64,000 nt of DNA from Candidatus Thiothrix anitrata (GTDB taxonomy: Bacteria; Pseudomonadota; Gammaproteobacteria; Thiotrichales; Thiotrichaceae): the NCBI RefSeq assembly GCF_017901155.1, contig NZ_CP072800.1:2569283-2633282 (forward strand), written 5' to 3'. Positions 1-8,057 of the stretch are shown one piece after another (within the stretch, counting starts at the first letter, position 1; each line of letters starts with the position of its first letter). The notes beneath the pieces are model-generated. The model worked only from the letters and a program-made list of their open reading frames with translations, searched no databases and was not told where the DNA came from. A program made the position numbers and the translations under genes.

Positions 1-151
1 TGGGGAAGCGTTCCGCGATGCGGCGTGTCATTTGCGCTTTGCCGCAACCGAGTTCCAGCACGGTGGCATTTTCCAGTGGTAGGTGCTGGGCGATTAAGTC
101 GAGTTCGTTGCAACGGGTGGTAGACGTCGGGTTCTGGATTTGCATGGGCAT
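1..151 (-). CDS. SAM-dependent methyltransferase, N-terminal part (partial)
   Basis: The reading frame starts at an ATG on the minus strand at 151 and runs off the left edge, so only about 50 residues are visible. They include the class I methyltransferase motif I, VLELGCGKAQMTRRIAE, which binds S-adenosylmethionine and follows a short N-terminal helix (NELDLIAQHLP). A second in-frame ATG lies two codons downstream. The substrate cannot be inferred from this fragment. The gene is divergent from the ychJ-like gene at 221. Confidence 0.75.
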   Translation of the reverse strand, partial: MPMQIQNPTSTTRCNELDLIAQHLPLENATVLELGCGKAQMTRRIAERFP

Positions 152-220
152 GATAGGGTAACGTAACCATGATTCAAAAGCGTATTGTGGCACACACTCC
201 GCTGACAACAAACAGGAGCA

Positions 221-598
221 ATGATGAATAACTGCCCGTGTGGTTCCGAACAAACCTATAACCAATGTTGCCGTCAGTATCACGACGGCAAAACCGCACC
301 CAAAGCAGAAGCGTTAATGCGCTCACGTTACAGTGCGTATGTGCTGCGCAATGGTGCATATTTACACCGCAGTTGGCACAGCAGTACTCGCCCCAACAAA
401 AAAAGTTTGCTGCAATTACCAGCGACCGATTGGTTAGGTTTGGAAATCGTGCGCACCGAGTTGGGCGGGGAACAGGATGAACAGGGTATTGTTGAATTCA
501 TTGCCAGCTACCGTGACGGTGAGCAAATCAGCAGGTTGCATGAAACCAGCCGCTTTGTGAAAGAGAACGGCAAGTGGTATTACCTCGTGGGAGAGTGA
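221..598 (+). CDS. ychJ: YchJ-family protein with SEC-C zinc-binding motif
   Basis: This 125-residue protein begins with the SEC-C signature CPCGSEQTYNQCC (a Cys cluster that binds zinc, also found at the SecA C-terminus), followed by the RSRYSAYVLRNGAYLHRSWH block typical of the YchJ/UPF0225 family, which has an NTF2-like fold. An AGGAG ribosome-binding site lies 2 to 6 bases upstream of two consecutive ATG codons (221 and 224); the second has the better spacing. The biological role of the family is not established. It is 3 bases upstream of the lipoprotein gene at 602, suggesting one transcript. Confidence 0.85.
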   Translation: MMNNCPCGSEQTYNQCCRQYHDGKTAPKAEALMRSRYSAYVLRNGAYLHRSWHSSTRPNKKSLLQLPATDWLGLEIVRTELGGEQDEQGIVEFIASYRDGEQISRLHETSRFVKENGKWYYLVGE

Positions 599-601
599 GT
601 A

Positions 602-1180
602 ATGTTTAATAGAATCAGCGTATTTTTATGTCTGGCGTTCTTGAGTGCGTGCTCCAGCACGCCCACGCAATACCATACCTTATCAATGAATGTCGCTAGT
701 GCGGCAGCAGTAGTCATGACAAACCCAATCAACAGTGTGGGAGTAGGCCCGATTACCTTGCCAACCTTGCTGGATCGAGAGGGGATGGTGATTCGCAAAG
801 ATGCCACTACCTTGGAGGTATCTGATACGCACTTGTGGGGCGGGCAGTTGGAAGATGAATTCCTGCGTACTTTAGCCCAACACTTGCAAGTTCGTTTGCC
901 TGCTACACGGGTGCAAACCGTGCCTTGGGAACTCAGCCAAACACCGCAATACCAAGTGGTGGTGAAACTCGATCAGTTTGATGGTATACTCGGTGGTAAA
1001 GCGTGGTTGCGTGGGGTATGGCAACTTCAGGCAGGCGGTGATGGGGAAATCCTTGCTACTGAGTCGGTGGTGCTGACCCGCCAAACCCCACAAGCGGGGG
1101 TGACGGGGCTGGTCAAAGCGCAAAGCGGTTTGCTGGCGGATTTAGCTAATCAAATTGCACAGGATTTGGCTGCTCGGTAA
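602..1180 (+). CDS. pqiC: PqiC-like ABC-transport auxiliary lipoprotein
   Basis: The 192-residue product has a lipoprotein signal peptide with lipobox LSAC (Cys at about residue 17), so it should be anchored in the outer membrane facing the periplasm. The body matches the PqiC/DUF330 family: a YHTL strand after the Cys, GVGPITLPTLLDREGMVIR, then a region resembling the WGGQLEDEF core. In PqiABC, PqiC forms a ring at the outer membrane that works with MCE proteins in lipid transport. No pqiA or pqiB genes are visible here, so the partner MCE protein must be elsewhere. The assignment to the family is firmer than the exact symbol. Confidence 0.75.
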   Translation: MFNRISVFLCLAFLSACSSTPTQYHTLSMNVASAAAVVMTNPINSVGVGPITLPTLLDREGMVIRKDATTLEVSDTHLWGGQLEDEFLRTLAQHLQVRLPATRVQTVPWELSQTPQYQVVVKLDQFDGILGGKAWLRGVWQLQAGGDGEILATESVVLTRQTPQAGVTGLVKAQSGLLADLANQIAQDLAAR

Positions 1181-1242
1181 ATATTGTCGAATCTATCCTT
1201 GTTTTATGAGGTTTATTTTCACCACACGGGTGTAAATGGTGC

Positions 1243-1271
1243 TTTAGTTGCTGCACTGCATCCGCTACAAT
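1243..1271 (+). promoter_or_regulatory. Possible promoter of the gcv leader
   Basis: A good -10 hexamer TACAAT lies at 1266-1271, about 20 bases before the first riboswitch aptamer. The hexamer 17 bases upstream (TTTAGT) matches the sigma-70 -35 poorly, so this is a tentative call based mainly on position. Confidence 0.35.
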
Positions 1272-1290
1272 CGCCCGCATTCAGTAAACA

Positions 1291-1525
1291 CTGGCAGGAG
1301 AGCGTTGCACACCGCAAGGTTGCCGCAACCGCCGAAGGCGCAATTCCGCCCGGAAACGCTCAGGCAAAAGGACTGGCAGTACTAGATCTGACTCTGGAGA
1401 GCAGTGCGGACGCACTCACCGAAGGGTAGTAACTTGATTGCCTCTTCCTCCCTGCCCCCCTTGCGGGGGAAGGGTCGGGGAAGGGGGGTAAATTGAGGAA
1501 TCTCTCAGGTAAACGGACAGAGGGG
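1291..1525 (+). ncRNA. Tandem glycine riboswitch
   Basis: Two aptamers in series precede gcvT. Aptamer 1 (about 1291-1380) has GGAGAG at 1298, GCCGAAGG at 1331 and the conserved ACGCTCAGGCAAAAGGAC at 1355-1372; its P1 pairs ACTGGCAG with CTGGCAGT with one mismatch. Aptamer 2 (about 1391-1523) has CTCTGGAGAG, CACCGAAGGG and then TCTCTCAGGTAAACGGACAGAG; P1 pairs CTCTG 1392-1396 with CAGAG 1518-1522. The order of conserved blocks matches the Vibrio glycine riboswitch. Aptamer 2 is unusually long because its variable P3b stem (closed by CCTC 1441-1444 with GAGG 1495-1498) carries a G-rich dispersed repeat. It should control the glycine cleavage operon. Confidence 0.93.
1448..1488 (+). repeat. Dispersed G-rich palindromic repeat, copy inside riboswitch aptamer 2
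   Basis: This is a diverged sense-orientation copy of the repeat also found at 3079-3123, 4330-4374 and 15410-15453. A C-rich arm and a GGGG/AAGGG arm flank a TTGC loop. Its 3' half has four G-runs (1465-1469, 1472-1474, 1477-1480, 1483-1488) separated by 2-base loops, a strong G-quadruplex pattern in the RNA strand. It occupies the tip of the P3b stem, which is naturally variable in this riboswitch class. Confidence 0.85.
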
Positions 1526-1557
1526 CGGCAAGCTTAGCGGCTTGCCGCCCTTTTTTT
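1523..1557 (+). terminator. Rho-independent terminator, riboswitch expression platform
   Basis: An 11-bp perfect stem (1523-1533 with 1540-1550), a 6-base loop TTAGCG and seven T residues (1551-1557) form a classic intrinsic terminator between the second aptamer and gcvT. Its 5' arm begins at the base following the aptamer 2 P1 strand. That geometry suggests glycine occupancy affects terminator formation, but no antiterminator pairing was identified. Confidence 0.85.
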
Positions 1558-1583
1558 GTGCCTGTTAAACTGGAAGAATCCTA

Positions 1584-2666
1584 ATGCAACGTACTGCACT
1601 TTACGCCAAGCACCTTGAATCCGGTGCGAAAATGGTCGATTTCGCGGGCTGGGAAATGCCCATTCACTACGGCTCACAACTGCAAGAACACCACCAAGTC
1701 CGCAACGACGCGGGTATGTTTGACGTATCACACATGGTCATCCTCGACCTCGTGGGGGCGCAATCCAAAGCTTTTTTGCACTACCTGCTCGCCAACAATG
1801 TCGATAAACTGAAAGAGTCCGGCAAGGCATTGTATAGCTGCATGTTGACCCCCGAAGGCACGGTGATTGACGATTTGATCGTGTATTTCATCACCGAAAC
1901 CCAATGGCGCATCGTGGTGAACGCTGGCACACGCGACAAAGATATTGCCTGGATGCAGCAGCAAATCGCCAACTTTGATGCCACCCTGACCGAACGTGAC
2001 GACCTTTCCATGATCGCCGCCCAAGGCCCGAATGCACGCGCCAAAGTCATGGGCATTATGCCTGCGAATGAAGTGGCTATCGTCGAACCGCTGAAAACCT
2101 TTTACGGCGCATTCGTCAACGACTGGTTCATTGCCCGCACGGGTTACACTGGCGAAGACGGCTTTGAAATGATGTTCCCCAATGCACAAGCCCACAAAGT
2201 GTGGGATGCATTGTTGGCGGCTGACATTAAGCCGATTGGCTTGGGCGCACGCGACACCTTGCGTCTGGAAGCGGGCATGAATTTGTACGGCACGGACATG
2301 GACGAAACCACGTCCCCGTTGATTTCCGGTTTGAGCTGGACAATCGGCTGGCAGCCAGAAGATCGTAACTTTATTGGGCGCAGCGCGTTGGAAGCACAGA
2401 AAGCCGCAGGTGTGCCGCAAAAATTTGTCGGTCTGGTGCTGGAAGGCAAAGGCGTATTGCGCAGTCATATGAAAGTGGTATGCAATGGTGGTGATGGTGA
2501 AACCACCAGCGGCACATTTTCGCCTACACTCGGCGTAGCGATTGCGCTGGCGCGAGTTCCGGCGAGCTGCGGTGAGACTTGCGAGGTCGATATTCGTGGC
2601 AAATTGCATCCCGCCAAAGTGGTGAAACCTGTGTTCGCCCGCAATGGCAAATCTGTTTTAAATTAA
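1584..2666 (+). CDS. gcvT: Glycine cleavage system T protein (aminomethyltransferase)
   Basis: This 360-residue protein has the family's usual length. It begins [24 protein letters not shown] and continues with [21 protein letters not shown] and the C-terminal [17 protein letters not shown] block. GcvT transfers the methylene group from the aminomethyl-lipoyl arm of GcvH to tetrahydrofolate, releasing ammonia. A GGAAG ribosome-binding site is at 1571. The gene is first in the gcvT-gcvH-gcvP operon, downstream of the glycine riboswitch and its terminator, and should therefore respond to glycine. Nothing abnormal is visible in the protein. Confidence 0.96.
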   Translation: MQRTALYAKHLESGAKMVDFAGWEMPIHYGSQLQEHHQVRNDAGMFDVSHMVILDLVGAQSKAFLHYLLANNVDKLKESGKALYSCMLTPEGTVIDDLIVYFITETQWRIVVNAGTRDKDIAWMQQQIANFDATLTERDDLSMIAAQGPNARAKVMGIMPANEVAIVEPLKTFYGAFVNDWFIARTGYTGEDGFEMMFPNAQAHKVWDALLAADIKPIGLGARDTLRLEAGMNLYGTDMDETTSPLISGLSWTIGWQPEDRNFIGRSALEAQKAAGVPQKFVGLVLEGKGVLRSHMKVVCNGGDGETTSGTFSPTLGVAIALARVPASCGETCEVDIRGKLHPAKVVKPVFARNGKSVLN

Positions 2667-2683
2667 GTTTTTAGGAGTTATTT

Positions 2684-3070
2684 ATGAGCAATATCCCATC
2701 CGATTTGAAATACACCAAATCCCACGAGTGGGTACGTGACAATGGCGACGGTACTGTTACCGTCGGGATCACTGACCACGCGCAAGAGTTGCTGGGTGAC
2801 TTGGTACACGTTGATTTACCAGAAGTGGGCACTGAATTCGGTGCAGAAGACGGTTGTGCGGTTGCCGAATCCGTGAAAGCAGCTTCTGATATTTACGCAC
2901 CTGTGCCGGGCGTAATCGTCGAGGCGAATGAAGCGGTGCAAGATTCACCCGAATTGATCAATTCTGACCCTTACGGCGACGGCTGGCTGTTCACCATGCG
3001 CGTGGATGACGAAGACGCGCTGGGCGAACTGCTGGATGCAGAAAGCTACAAAGCGGAATGTGACGAGTAA
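2684..3070 (+). CDS. gcvH: Glycine cleavage system H protein
   Basis: This 128-residue lipoyl carrier starts [16 protein letters not shown]. The lipoylated lysine is K65 within [15 protein letters not shown], followed by NPDLIN-type sequence ([15 protein letters not shown]). GcvH shuttles the aminomethyl intermediate between GcvP, GcvT and the lipoamide dehydrogenase L protein. A TAGGAG ribosome-binding site lies at about 2672. It sits 17 bases after gcvT. The 70-base spacer before gcvP holds a C-rich copy of the dispersed repeat. Confidence 0.97.
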   Translation: MSNIPSDLKYTKSHEWVRDNGDGTVTVGITDHAQELLGDLVHVDLPEVGTEFGAEDGCAVAESVKAASDIYAPVPGVIVEANEAVQDSPELINSDPYGDGWLFTMRVDDEDALGELLDAESYKAECDE

Positions 3071-3078
3071 TTTTTAAG

Positions 3079-3123
3079 CCCCCCCATCCCCGACCCTTCC
3101 CCCGCAAGGGGTGAAGGGAGCAA
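3079..3123 (-). repeat. Dispersed G-rich palindromic repeat, copy between gcvH and gcvP
   Basis: This is an antisense copy: the reverse complement matches the copy in gcvP at 4330-4374 almost base for base. In the gcv mRNA it is C-rich and can form a hairpin (CCCTTCCCCCGCAAGGGGTGAAGGG region). The G-quadruplex pattern is on the minus strand. The repeat ends about 18 bases before the gcvP start codon. Confidence 0.88.
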
Positions 3124-3140
3124 GATCAGGTAACGATTAA

Positions 3141-6044
3141 ATGACAACCTTGTACGAACTTGAACAACACGACGATTTTATTGCCCGCCACATCGGTCCC
3201 AACGCGGCAGACACAGCGGCGATGCTGCAAACCGTGGGCGTGGAATCGCTGGATGCGCTGATTGATAGCACCGTGCCTGCGAGCATTCGCCTGCCTGCAC
3301 CGTTGGCAATCGACGGCAGCCGTTCCGAAGCCGAAACGTTGGCTTACCTCAAGCAACTGGCGCGGCAAAATGTTGTTGCCAAGTCGTACATCGGCATGGG
3401 CTATTACGATACGGTTGTGCCGCCGGTCATTTTGCGTAATGTCTTGGAAAACCCCGGTTGGTACACCGCGTATACGCCGTATCAGCCGGAAATTTCCCAA
3501 GGGCGGCTGGAAGGCTTGCTCAATTACCAGCAAATGGTCACGGATTTGACGGGCATGGACATTGCCAATGCCTCGTTGTTGGATGAAGCGACGGCGGCAG
3601 CGGAAGCGATGACGCTGTGCAAGCGTTCCAATAAGCTCAAATCGGATAAATTTTTTGTGGGTGCGGACGTGCATCCGCAAACCATCGACGTACTGAAAAC
3701 ACGGGCGGAACATTTTGGTTTTGAATTGGTGATCGGCAACCCGTATAGCGAGTTGGCGGGGCAGGAAGTGTTTGGTGTATTGCTGCAATACCCTAGCACC
3801 ACGGGCGAAGTCGTTGATATTGAAGCCTTGATCAATCAGGCGCACGCGCAAAAAGCCTTGGTATGTGTAGCTTCCGATCTGATGGCGTTGGTGATGCTGA
3901 AAGCTCCCGGCGAAATGGGTGCGGATGTGGTGGTCGGTAACTCGCAACGTTTCGGTGTGCCAATGGGTTTCGGTGGGCCTCATGCAGCGTTTTTTGCGGT
4001 GAAGGATGCGTTTAAGCGCACCATGCCGGGGCGCGTGATTGGGGTTTCGATTGATAGTCATGGCAAGCAAGCCTTGCGCATGGCGATGCAGACCCGTGAA
4101 CAGCATATCCGTCGTGAAAAGGCGACTTCCAATATTTGTACGGCGCAGGCGTTGCTGGCGAATATGGCGGGTTTCTACGCGGTGTATCACGGCGCGGAAG
4201 GCTTGAAGACGATTGCGGGGCGGATTCATCGGCTGATGAATATTCTGGCGAAGGGTTTGCAGCAGAAGGGTGTCCAACTGTTGAATGACACTTGGTTTGA
4301 TACGCTGACGGTCGTCAAATCTTCCTCTCTTGCTCCCTTCACCCCTTGCGGGGGAAGGGTTGGGGATGGGGGGGATTCTTCATCCTGCATCAATTTCCGC
4401 CATTTCACCAACGGCAATATCGGTATCAGTATTGACGAGCGCAAAACCCGCACTGACATTGCTGAGTTGTTTGATGTGTTGTTGGGCGCAGGGCATGGGT
4501 TGGATGTGGATGCGCTGGAGGCTGCGGTTGTTGCAGAAGGTTTCAGCGGGATTCCATCCGGTTATCAGCGTACCAGCGATTTCCTGACGCATCCGGTATT
4601 CAATTCGCACCATTCTGAATCGGAGATGTTGCGTTACCTCAAACGCTTGGAGAATAAGGATTTCTCGTTGGCGCATGGCATGATTCCGCTGGGTTCTTGC
4701 ACCATGAAGTTGAATGCGACGACGGAAATGATTCCGGTGACTTGGAACGAGTTTGCCAATATTCACCCGTTTGCGCCGCAGGGGCAGACCGTGGGTTATC
4801 GCGCCATGATCAAGGAGTTGGAAGATTGGTTGGTGGAAATCACTGGCTATGATGCGATTTCGATGCAGCCGAATTCGGGGGCGCAGGGCGAATACGCAGG
4901 GCTGGTGGCGATCCGTCGCTATCAGGCGAGTATTGGGCAGGGGCATCGGGATGTGTGTTTGATTCCGAGTTCGGCGCATGGCACGAATCCGGCGTCGGCG
5001 GCGATGGTGAGCCTGAAGGTGGTGGTGGTCGAGTGCGACGCGAACGGTAACGTGGACGTGGCGGATTTGCGTGCCAAGGCGGAAAAACACGCGGCGAATT
5101 TATCGTGCTTGATGGTGACTTATCCGTCTACGCACGGGGTGTTTGAGCAGGACATCGTGGAAATTTGCGACATCGTGCATCAGTTCGGTGGGCAGGTGTA
5201 CATGGATGGCGCGAACATGAACGCGCAAGTGGGCTTGTCGAAACCGGGCAAGATGGGGTCGGATGTGTCGCATTTGAACTTGCACAAGACCTTTGCGATT
5301 CCGCACGGTGGCGGTGGCCCTGGCATGGGGCCGATTGGAGTGAAGGCGCATTTAGCTCCGTTTTTGTCCAGCCATGCGGTGACGCCGCCGGATGGGGTTG
5401 CGCTGGGGAATAGTGCGGTGTCGGCTGCTCCTTATGGGAGTGGGGCGATTTTGCCGATTTCGTGGGCGTACATTAAGTTGATGGGCGCGGCGGGTTTGCA
5501 GCGGGCGACGGAGATGGCGATTTTGAACGCCAATTACATCATGCAACGCTTGGCTGAGCATTATCCGGTGCTGTTCCGGGGGGCGAACGGGCGGGTGGCG
5601 CATGAATGTATCATCGACATTCGTCCGTTGAAGGCGGCTTCGGGGATTGATGAGTCGGACATCGCTAAACGCTTGATGGATTACGGTTTTCACGCGCCTA
5701 CCATGTCGTTTCCGGTGGCGGGTACGCTGATGATCGAGCCGACCGAATCCGAGCCGAAAGAAGAGCTTGACCGTTTTTGCGATGCGATGATTGCGATTCG
5801 GGAAGAGATTCGCAAGGTGCAGGAGGGCGTGTGGCCTGCGGACAATAATCCGCTGGTGAATGCGCCGCATACGCTGGATGATTTGGTGAATGCTTGGGAG
5901 CGCCCTTACAGCCAGACCGAGGCGGTGTTCCCGCAGGGTGTTAGCCCGACGGCGAAGTATTGGCCTACCGTGAACCGGATTGATAATGTGTATGGGGATC
6001 GGAATTTGGTGTGTTCTTGTCCGAGTGTGGATAGTTATCGGTAA
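3141..6044 (+). CDS. gcvP: Glycine dehydrogenase (decarboxylating), P protein
   Basis: The 967-residue single-chain P protein decarboxylates glycine with pyridoxal phosphate and passes the aminomethyl group to GcvH. It starts with the usual FIARHIGP block; the N half has [19 protein letters not shown], and the C half has [21 protein letters not shown] and the PLP site [18 protein letters not shown] with Lys716. Residues about 397-412 are encoded by a copy of the dispersed G-rich repeat and read [15 protein letters not shown], lying between FDTLTVVK and [17 protein letters not shown]. In typical GcvP this interval is a short helix, so the repeat has replaced or displaced it while keeping the frame. 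Whether enzyme activity is unaffected cannot be told from sequence. Confidence 0.96.
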   Translation: MTTLYELEQHDDFIARHIGPNAADTAAMLQTVGVESLDALIDSTVPASIRLPAPLAIDGSRSEAETLAYLKQLARQNVVAKSYIGMGYYDTVVPPVILRNVLENPGWYTAYTPYQPEISQGRLEGLLNYQQMVTDLTGMDIANASLLDEATAAAEAMTLCKRSNKLKSDKFFVGADVHPQTIDVLKTRAEHFGFELVIGNPYSELAGQEVFGVLLQYPSTTGEVVDIEALINQAHAQKALVCVASDLMALVMLKAPGEMGADVVVGNSQRFGVPMGFGGPHAAFFAVKDAFKRTMPGRVIGVSIDSHGKQALRMAMQTREQHIRREKATSNICTAQALLANMAGFYAVYHGAEGLKTIAGRIHRLMNILAKGLQQKGVQLLNDTWFDTLTVVKSSSLAPFTPCGGRVGDGGDSSSCINFRHFTNGNIGISIDERKTRTDIAELFDVLLGAGHGLDVDALEAAVVAEGFSGIPSGYQRTSDFLTHPVFNSHHSESEMLRYLKRLENKDFSLAHGMIPLGSCTMKLNATTEMIPVTWNEFANIHPFAPQGQTVGYRAMIKELEDWLVEITGYDAISMQPNSGAQGEYAGLVAIRRYQASIGQGHRDVCLIPSSAHGTNPASAAMVSLKVVVVECDANGNVDVADLRAKAEKHAANLSCLMVTYPSTHGVFEQDIVEICDIVHQFGGQVYMDGANMNAQVGLSKPGKMGSDVSHLNLHKTFAIPHGGGGPGMGPIGVKAHLAPFLSSHAVTPPDGVALGNSAVSAAPYGSGAILPISWAYIKLMGAAGLQRATEMAILNANYIMQRLAEHYPVLFRGANGRVAHECIIDIRPLKAASGIDESDIAKRLMDYGFHAPTMSFPVAGTLMIEPTESEPKEELDRFCDAMIAIREEIRKVQEGVWPADNNPLVNAPHTLDDLVNAWERPYSQTEAVFPQGVSPTAKYWPTVNRIDNVYGDRNLVCSCPSVDSYR
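4330..4374 (+). repeat. Dispersed G-rich palindromic repeat, in-frame copy inside gcvP
   Basis: This 45-bp copy lies wholly within the gcvP reading frame. Its reverse complement is nearly identical to the copies at 3079-3123 and 15410-15453. The sense strand has four G-runs with 2-base loops between 4350 and 4374, a G-quadruplex pattern, and the C-rich arm can pair back to it around a TTGC loop. Confidence 0.9.
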
Positions 6045-6088
6045 GGATGATTGGCGAAGGGTGTGTATTGCCCTTCGCCATTAAATGG

Positions 6089-6337
6089 TTATTTAACTTT
6101 GCAAGAGAATGCACGGTTTTTAAAAAATTTTCTCTTGGCTTCTAATTCGTTGTATTCATTTGCTGAATATCCTGCCCGCATTCTACTTTCGTAATAGTCC
6201 GCTTGTTCTGTGTAGCAAGTACAGCGTTCTTCGGCTTTTTTTCTTTGGCATGGATCGGGTATTGTTCCAGCAATGAGTTCACTTGTTGTGATTGTTAGTG
6301 CTAAAAGCAAAAGTTTTAAAGTGGTTTTGTTGTTCAT
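6089..6337 (-). CDS. Small secreted protein of unknown function
   Basis: An 82-residue protein begins at the ATG at 6337 with a Lys-containing N-terminus and a hydrophobic stretch (LKLLLLALTITTSELIAG), a likely signal peptide cleaved after AG. The mature part is charged and has four Cys (CQRKK, CTCY, FSCK), likely forming disulfides in the periplasm. I do not recognise the family. It is convergent with gcvP (44 bases apart) and divergent from the HNH module. No clear ribosome-binding site is visible. Confidence 0.5.
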   Translation of the reverse strand: MNNKTTLKLLLLALTITTSELIAGTIPDPCQRKKAEERCTCYTEQADYYESRMRAGYSANEYNELEAKRKFFKNRAFSCKVK

Positions 6338-6450
6338 CAATTATTCACTTTTGGGGTTGTAATGGGATTTTAAATATCCCCGACGTGGTGGAAGGATGCA
6401 ACGTTAATCAAGACGAATGGTTTATCGGAAATAATACTGTTATTCTGTTT

Positions 6451-6467
6451 CCTAATACCTTATTAGG
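6451..6467 (+). promoter_or_regulatory. Perfect inverted repeat, candidate operator of the HNH module
   Basis: CCTAATA-CCT-TATTAGG is a perfect 7-3-7 palindrome placed 7 bases before the GGAGG ribosome-binding site of the gene at 6485. A -10-like TATTCT is about 5 bases upstream. The position would suit an autorepressor site overlapping the transcription start; no binding protein is proven. Confidence 0.45.
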
Positions 6468-6484
6468 TTATGCGGAGGTTTATC

Positions 6485-6718
6485 ATGGAACGTGCTTACG
6501 AAGAAGTCATTGATTTCATTGCTGGTGGCACGACACCCGGCAAAATTATTGCATTCCGCCCGTCCGAAGCATCCAAGGCGCGGGTGAGTGAACTAATCTA
6601 CAAATCCAAAAATGCCAGTATTTCTTCCGAAGAGAAGAATGAGCTTAACCACTACATGCAATTGGAACACTTGATGCGCTTGGCAAAAGCCCGCGCCCAG
6701 CGGTATGTGGTGCAATGA
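6485..6718 (+). CDS. Small conserved partner of HNH nuclease, function unknown
   Basis: The 77-residue product begins MERAYEEVIDFIAGG and continues IAFRPSEASKARVSELIYKSKN, then HYMQLEHLMRLAKARAQRYV. It is rich in charged helices with no membrane segment. Start 6485 is chosen because GGAGG at 6474-6478 is 6 bases upstream; an in-frame ATG at 6470 precedes that site. I recall similar small proteins paired with HNH nucleases in many bacteria, including cyanobacteria, but know of no assigned function. The stop codon overlaps the next start (ATGA), so the two proteins are translationally coupled, as in toxin-antitoxin or nuclease-immunity pairs. That functional comparison is inference. Confidence 0.8.
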   Translation: MERAYEEVIDFIAGGTTPGKIIAFRPSEASKARVSELIYKSKNASISSEEKNELNHYMQLEHLMRLAKARAQRYVVQ

Positions 6719-7140
6719 GTTCGACTTACATCAGTGCAGACTTGCGCCGCTTGGTCACAGCGCGGGCAGGTAATACCTGTGAATATTGCCGGATTCATGA
6801 GGACGATACATTTTTTGGTTGTCACATTGACCATGTAATCAGTGAAAAGCACGGCGGCTTGACGACTGAGGAGAATTTAGCCGTTGCTTGTTCTCTCTGT
6901 AACTTGTACAAGGGCAGTGACGTTGGTTCTGTGACAACAGCCGGTGTTTTCACGCGCTTTTTTCATCCGCGCACAGACGATTGGCATGAGCATTTTGTAT
7001 TGGTGGGGGCGGTGCTGGAAGCCCGTACAGCAATTGGCGAAGTCACCGCTCGTATCCTTCAATTCAATACACCTGAGCGTATCTTGGAACGGCAAGAATT
7101 GATTGATGTAGGGCGATATTCTGTCGATGCTAAACGCTGA
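6715..7140 (+). CDS. HNH endonuclease
   Basis: The 141-residue protein carries a compact HNH nuclease domain: CEYC (residues 24-27), then HIDHVISEKHGG with the catalytic His-Asp-His region, ENLAVACSLCNLYKG with the second Cys pair, and the HNH Asn in the ENL segment. The C-terminal 60 residues (FFHPRTDDWHEHFVL, FNTPERILERQELI) match a common tail of this small-HNH group. It overlaps the preceding small gene by 4 bases. The target could be DNA in defence, restriction or a toxin role; nothing in the sequence decides. Confidence 0.85.
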   Translation: MSSTYISADLRRLVTARAGNTCEYCRIHEDDTFFGCHIDHVISEKHGGLTTEENLAVACSLCNLYKGSDVGSVTTAGVFTRFFHPRTDDWHEHFVLVGAVLEARTAIGEVTARILQFNTPERILERQELIDVGRYSVDAKR

Positions 7141-7211
7141 GGTGATCTGCACGTCACGGTGTTGTCTGCTGGAAATGTTTGCTGTAACCTTTCGAGTAAT
7201 ACCCTTTAAGG

Positions 7212-7835
7212 TCACAACCGATAATCCTCCAACGCATCCCGCTCCTGCTGCGAACACCCCCAAAACCTACCCGCTTCCGGCTTTTTCAGCACCGATTCCA
7301 GCACATCCAATACCTCTTCCCCAGCATCCAGCCGCTTTTCTTCCTCACGCACGAAGAGTGCCGCAAATTTGCCAGACATATCCTCACCCGCCCGCAACCG
7401 GCGTGCATGGTCAATCACCGACAAGCTGCGATTAATGCAACCGCGCAAGCGGGCTTTTTCATCCTGAGCGTTACGCAAAAATTCAATCCAGCGCAGCGTG
7501 ACGCGGGCAGTATCGCTCCACAAGTCTTTCAACTCACAGACGCGGCGTTCGATGGCTTCACGTTCCCATGCGCCATCCATGACCTCGTATTCGGTGAAAA
7601 TGCCATGCACCAGCACCACAAACACCGTGTAACGGGCAGCAATCTTGTCATCCTCATAGGAATGTCTGCCGTCGGCATCCAGTTCTACCGCGTCGAAATA
7701 AATACCAATGCCGCCCGGCGCACCGCAAACCGCATCACCGGGGTGATAGCACCCCAACATGTTTTCAAAGCGTTTGGTTTGCAACTCAATTTCGCGGTCG
7801 TTGATCTTGACCATCAGTGAGTCGAACATGCCCAT
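7212..7835 (-). CDS. Hypothetical protein, MGMFDSL-type N-terminus
   Basis: A 207-residue soluble protein begins MGMFDSLMVKINDREIELQTK, similar in style to small phage or accessory proteins that begin MGMFD and have an N-terminal beta domain. A beta-rich middle (IGIYFDAVELDADGRHSY, YTVFVVLVHGIFTEYEV) is followed by a long charged helical C-terminal half. I do not recognise a function and see no signal peptide or catalytic motif. It is divergent from aprM, so the 220-base gap at 7836-8057 probably holds promoters for both. Confidence 0.65.
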   Translation of the reverse strand: MGMFDSLMVKINDREIELQTKRFENMLGCYHPGDAVCGAPGGIGIYFDAVELDADGRHSYEDDKIAARYTVFVVLVHGIFTEYEVMDGAWEREAIERRVCELKDLWSDTARVTLRWIEFLRNAQDEKARLRGCINRSLSVIDHARRLRAGEDMSGKFAALFVREEEKRLDAGEEVLDVLESVLKKPEAGRFWGCSQQERDALEDYRL

Positions 7836-8057
7836 GTGTCAGTCCTTTTGGTAGTGTGGATACGGCAAGCATAGCGCACCTGCACGGGTGCAGCTTCAGG
7901 TGGCGTTTATTTTGGAATCAATTTGCGTTTGCCTGTGCTATATTTTCATTAAATTGGCTATGATAAAATTTACTTATGCCTGCCAATAATTCTATGTATT
8001 GAAATGCGCGTACAAATGCCCCACAATCTAACTTTAAACCAAGTTACGGAGGAGACA

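Noticed and set aside
1184-1429. 81-residue plus-strand frame with a TTG start
   Set aside because: It lies on the glycine riboswitch and reads through both aptamers; RNA conservation explains the sequence.
1728-2609. 293-residue minus-strand frame
   Set aside because: It is antisense to gcvT, which has full family conservation.
3126-4277. 383-residue minus-strand frame
   Set aside because: It is the antisense shadow of gcvP, rich in His and Arg as expected from complementing a GC-rich gene.
4380-5870. Large minus-strand frames opposite the C-terminal half of gcvP
   Set aside because: No ribosome-binding sites or known motifs, and the plus strand is a clear GcvP.
7127-7435. 102-residue plus-strand Pro-rich frame
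   Set aside because: It overlaps the minus-strand gene at 7212 and has a Pro/His composition typical of antisense frames.
8004-8057. Upstream ATG extension of aprM
   Set aside because: No ribosome-binding site; GGAGG directly before 8058 decides the start.
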